DNA from: Micromonospora humi
GTDB lineage: Bacteria; Actinomycetota; Actinomycetes; Mycobacteriales; Micromonosporaceae
NCBI RefSeq assembly: GCF_900090105.1
Contig: NZ_FMDM01000005.1
Location: 310,001 to 374,000 of the forward strand
Direction of reading: 5' to 3'
Length of the DNA: 64,000 bases
In this document: positions 62,939 to 64,000 of the stretch, piece after piece
Layout of the letters: each line of letters begins with the position of its first letter
Position numbering within the stretch: position 1 is the first letter of the stretch
Program-made: the position numbers and the translations under genes
Notes under the pieces: model-generated
What the model was told of the DNA's origin: nothing
Seen by the model: the letters and a program-made list of their open reading frames with translations, nothing else
The model's database searches: none

Positions 62939-64000
62939 TCAGGCGACGAAGTGGGTCCGGCGGCGGCGGGAGACCACGTAGCCGGCGGCGCCACCGACGA
63001 GCAGCAGCGCGCCGACGCCGGCGATCAGGCCGGTGGAGGAACCGGTGATCGGCAGCGTGCCGCCGCCACCCTGGCCGCCCTCGGCGGCGGCGACGACCAG
63101 CGCGGCGGTGTCGTTCTTCGGGTTCAGGTCGGCGACCTGGCCCTTGTCGCCGAGGTCGAAGTGACGCAGCTGCACCTTGCCCGGCGCGCCGCCCGCCTCG
63201 ACGATCTTCAGGCCGAAGGCGAAGACCGCCGCGTCACCCTTGTGCAGCACGTCGTACCACTCGCAGGAGTAGACGCGCGCGCCCGGCTCGCCGTAGCCCC
63301 CGGTCGGCTCCTCGAGGGTGCCCGGCGAGCACCCCTCGGGGGCCTTGACGACCTTCGCGCCGGCCGGAACGGTCACCTGGGCGATGGTGACGACCTCGCC
63401 CGGCGTGAAGGTGTTGGCCATGGCCGGGCCATTGTTCACGAAGCCGACCTCGGCGGTGACCGTACGGCCGGGCGTACCCGGCAGTTCGGCGCCGGTGGCG
63501 GCGAGATCGGCCCGCTGGTTCCCGGTCACGTCGACCTCGACGGACGTCACGTTGTTGGTCGGGTCGTTGTCGGTCTGCCGCAGCGACCTGGCCTGCGCCG
63601 ACGGCGCCGGCACCAGCGTGAGCGCGGCCCCGCTGCCCGGCTGCCAGCCGTCCGGCGGCAGGACGTCCGCGGCGAACTCCTCGAAGTCGGCCCCGGTGAA
63701 CCAGAAGGCCGAACCGTACTGGCGGCTCGGCGCCCAGGCGTCACCGGCGATCTTCAGGGCCGAGGAGCTGTCGAGCTGCCGGGCCGCACCCGCCGGAATG
63801 TCGTCGTCGAAGCGGCACACGGTCAACGTCGAGCCGAAGTCGACGACCGAGGAGCAGTTGCGGTAGCTCGTGGTCGGCGTCAGCGTCGGCATGGTGGCCA
63901 GCAGCAGCACCGTCCCGTGCACGGCACGGTCGCCGATGTTCGCCACACCGAGCGAGGTCCGGACCGTGGCGCCCGGGGCGCCGGTCAGGCCGAGCCGCTC
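62939..64000 (-). CDS. Sortase-type surface protein, partial
   Basis: The reading frame is open to the right edge of the window, so the N terminus lies outside; the GTG at 63946 is internal. About 353 residues are visible. They form beta-rich repeats of the DUF11/Ig-like type, with a conserved turn in VEVDVTGNQRADLAATGAEL and EVGFVNNGPAMANTFTPGEV. Cysteines lie in SYRNCSS, TVCRFDD, EGCSPGT and YSCEWYD. The C terminus has a cell-wall sorting signal: TLPITG, a hydrophobic helix (STGLIAGVGALLLVGGAAGY) and a basic tail (SRRRRTHFVA). It should be anchored to peptidoglycan by a sortase. No sortase gene is in the window. Confidence 0.85.
   Translation of the reverse strand, partial: ERLGLTGAPGATVRTSLGVANIGDRAVHGTVLLLATMPTLTPTTSYRNCSSVVDFGSTLTVCRFDDDIPAGAARQLDSSSALKIAGDAWAPSRQYGSAFWFTGADFEEFAADVLPPDGWQPGSGAALTLVPAPSAQARSLRQTDNDPTNNVTSVEVDVTGNQRADLAATGAELPGTPGRTVTAEVGFVNNGPAMANTFTPGEVVTIAQVTVPAGAKVVKAPEGCSPGTLEEPTGGYGEPGARVYSCEWYDVLHKGDAAVFAFGLKIVEAGGAPGKVQLRHFDLGDKGQVADLNPKNDTAALVVAAAEGGQGGGGTLPITGSSTGLIAGVGALLLVGGAAGYVVSRRRRTHFVA

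Overview
The window is a piece of high-GC actinobacterial chromosome, most likely from the Micromonosporaceae (Micromonospora or a close relative). The evidence is the strongly GC-biased third codon positions, frequent GTG and TTG starts, F420-type and FadE5-type enzymes, the dnaK-grpE-dnaJ-hspR operon with HAIR boxes, and several intergenic repeat families. I see no rRNA, CRISPR array, transposase, integrase or prophage gene, so this looks like core and lineage-specific chromosome rather than an island.

Layout. 1-10 kb: end of an NlpC/P60 hydrolase, dcd facing a flavin-binding protein across an SOS-box-like site, a secreted M43 metalloprotease, tRNA-Gly(CCC), a class IV aminotransferase, GNAT and VOC proteins with a LysR regulator, a MerR-PP2C fusion, an LLM oxidoreductase, an ASCH protein, a questin-oxidase-like protein behind a MerR-type promoter, and a phosphoribosyltransferase. 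10-21 kb: an RlpA-like protein, a SpoIIE-type phosphatase, fadE5, two DUF6458 membrane proteins around a SixA phosphatase, a PAQR/hemolysin III protein, the pxpBCA 5-oxoprolinase operon, and an NHLRC2-like thioredoxin/NHL protein. 21-34.7 kb: a 1047-residue repeat-rich membrane protein, a 45-residue basic protein, the branched-chain 2-oxoacid dehydrogenase operon, a Pro/Ser-rich surface protein, a conserved unknown, and two coupled dynamin-like GTPases.

34.9-48 kb: the HspR chaperone operon, a two-gene KhtTU-like K+/H+ antiporter, a small GntR module with a strong palindrome, an epoxide hydrolase/TetR pair, and clpB with its own HAIR box. 48-57.7 kb: a tightly coupled membrane operon (DUF4178, DUF2617, DUF4247, DUF350, unknown, membrane-bound aminopropyltransferase, seven-helix protein), then two related Pro-rich membrane proteins, an SDR, pyrE and an ArsR regulator. 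57.9-64 kb: a DedA protein, the Pnkp-Hen1 RNA-repair pair, and a sortase-type surface protein that runs off the window.

The clearest functional systems are Pnkp/Hen1 (sealing and 2'-O-methyl marking of cut RNA), the HspR heat-shock regulon (two loci visible), and the DUF4178-DUF350-aminopropyltransferase operon, whose function is not established. Intergenic sequence adds four related hairpins lying only between convergent genes, a second repeat family with GATCAAGGAGTT arms, and several operator palindromes beside regulator genes. Positions were read by eye; no search or folding program was run.
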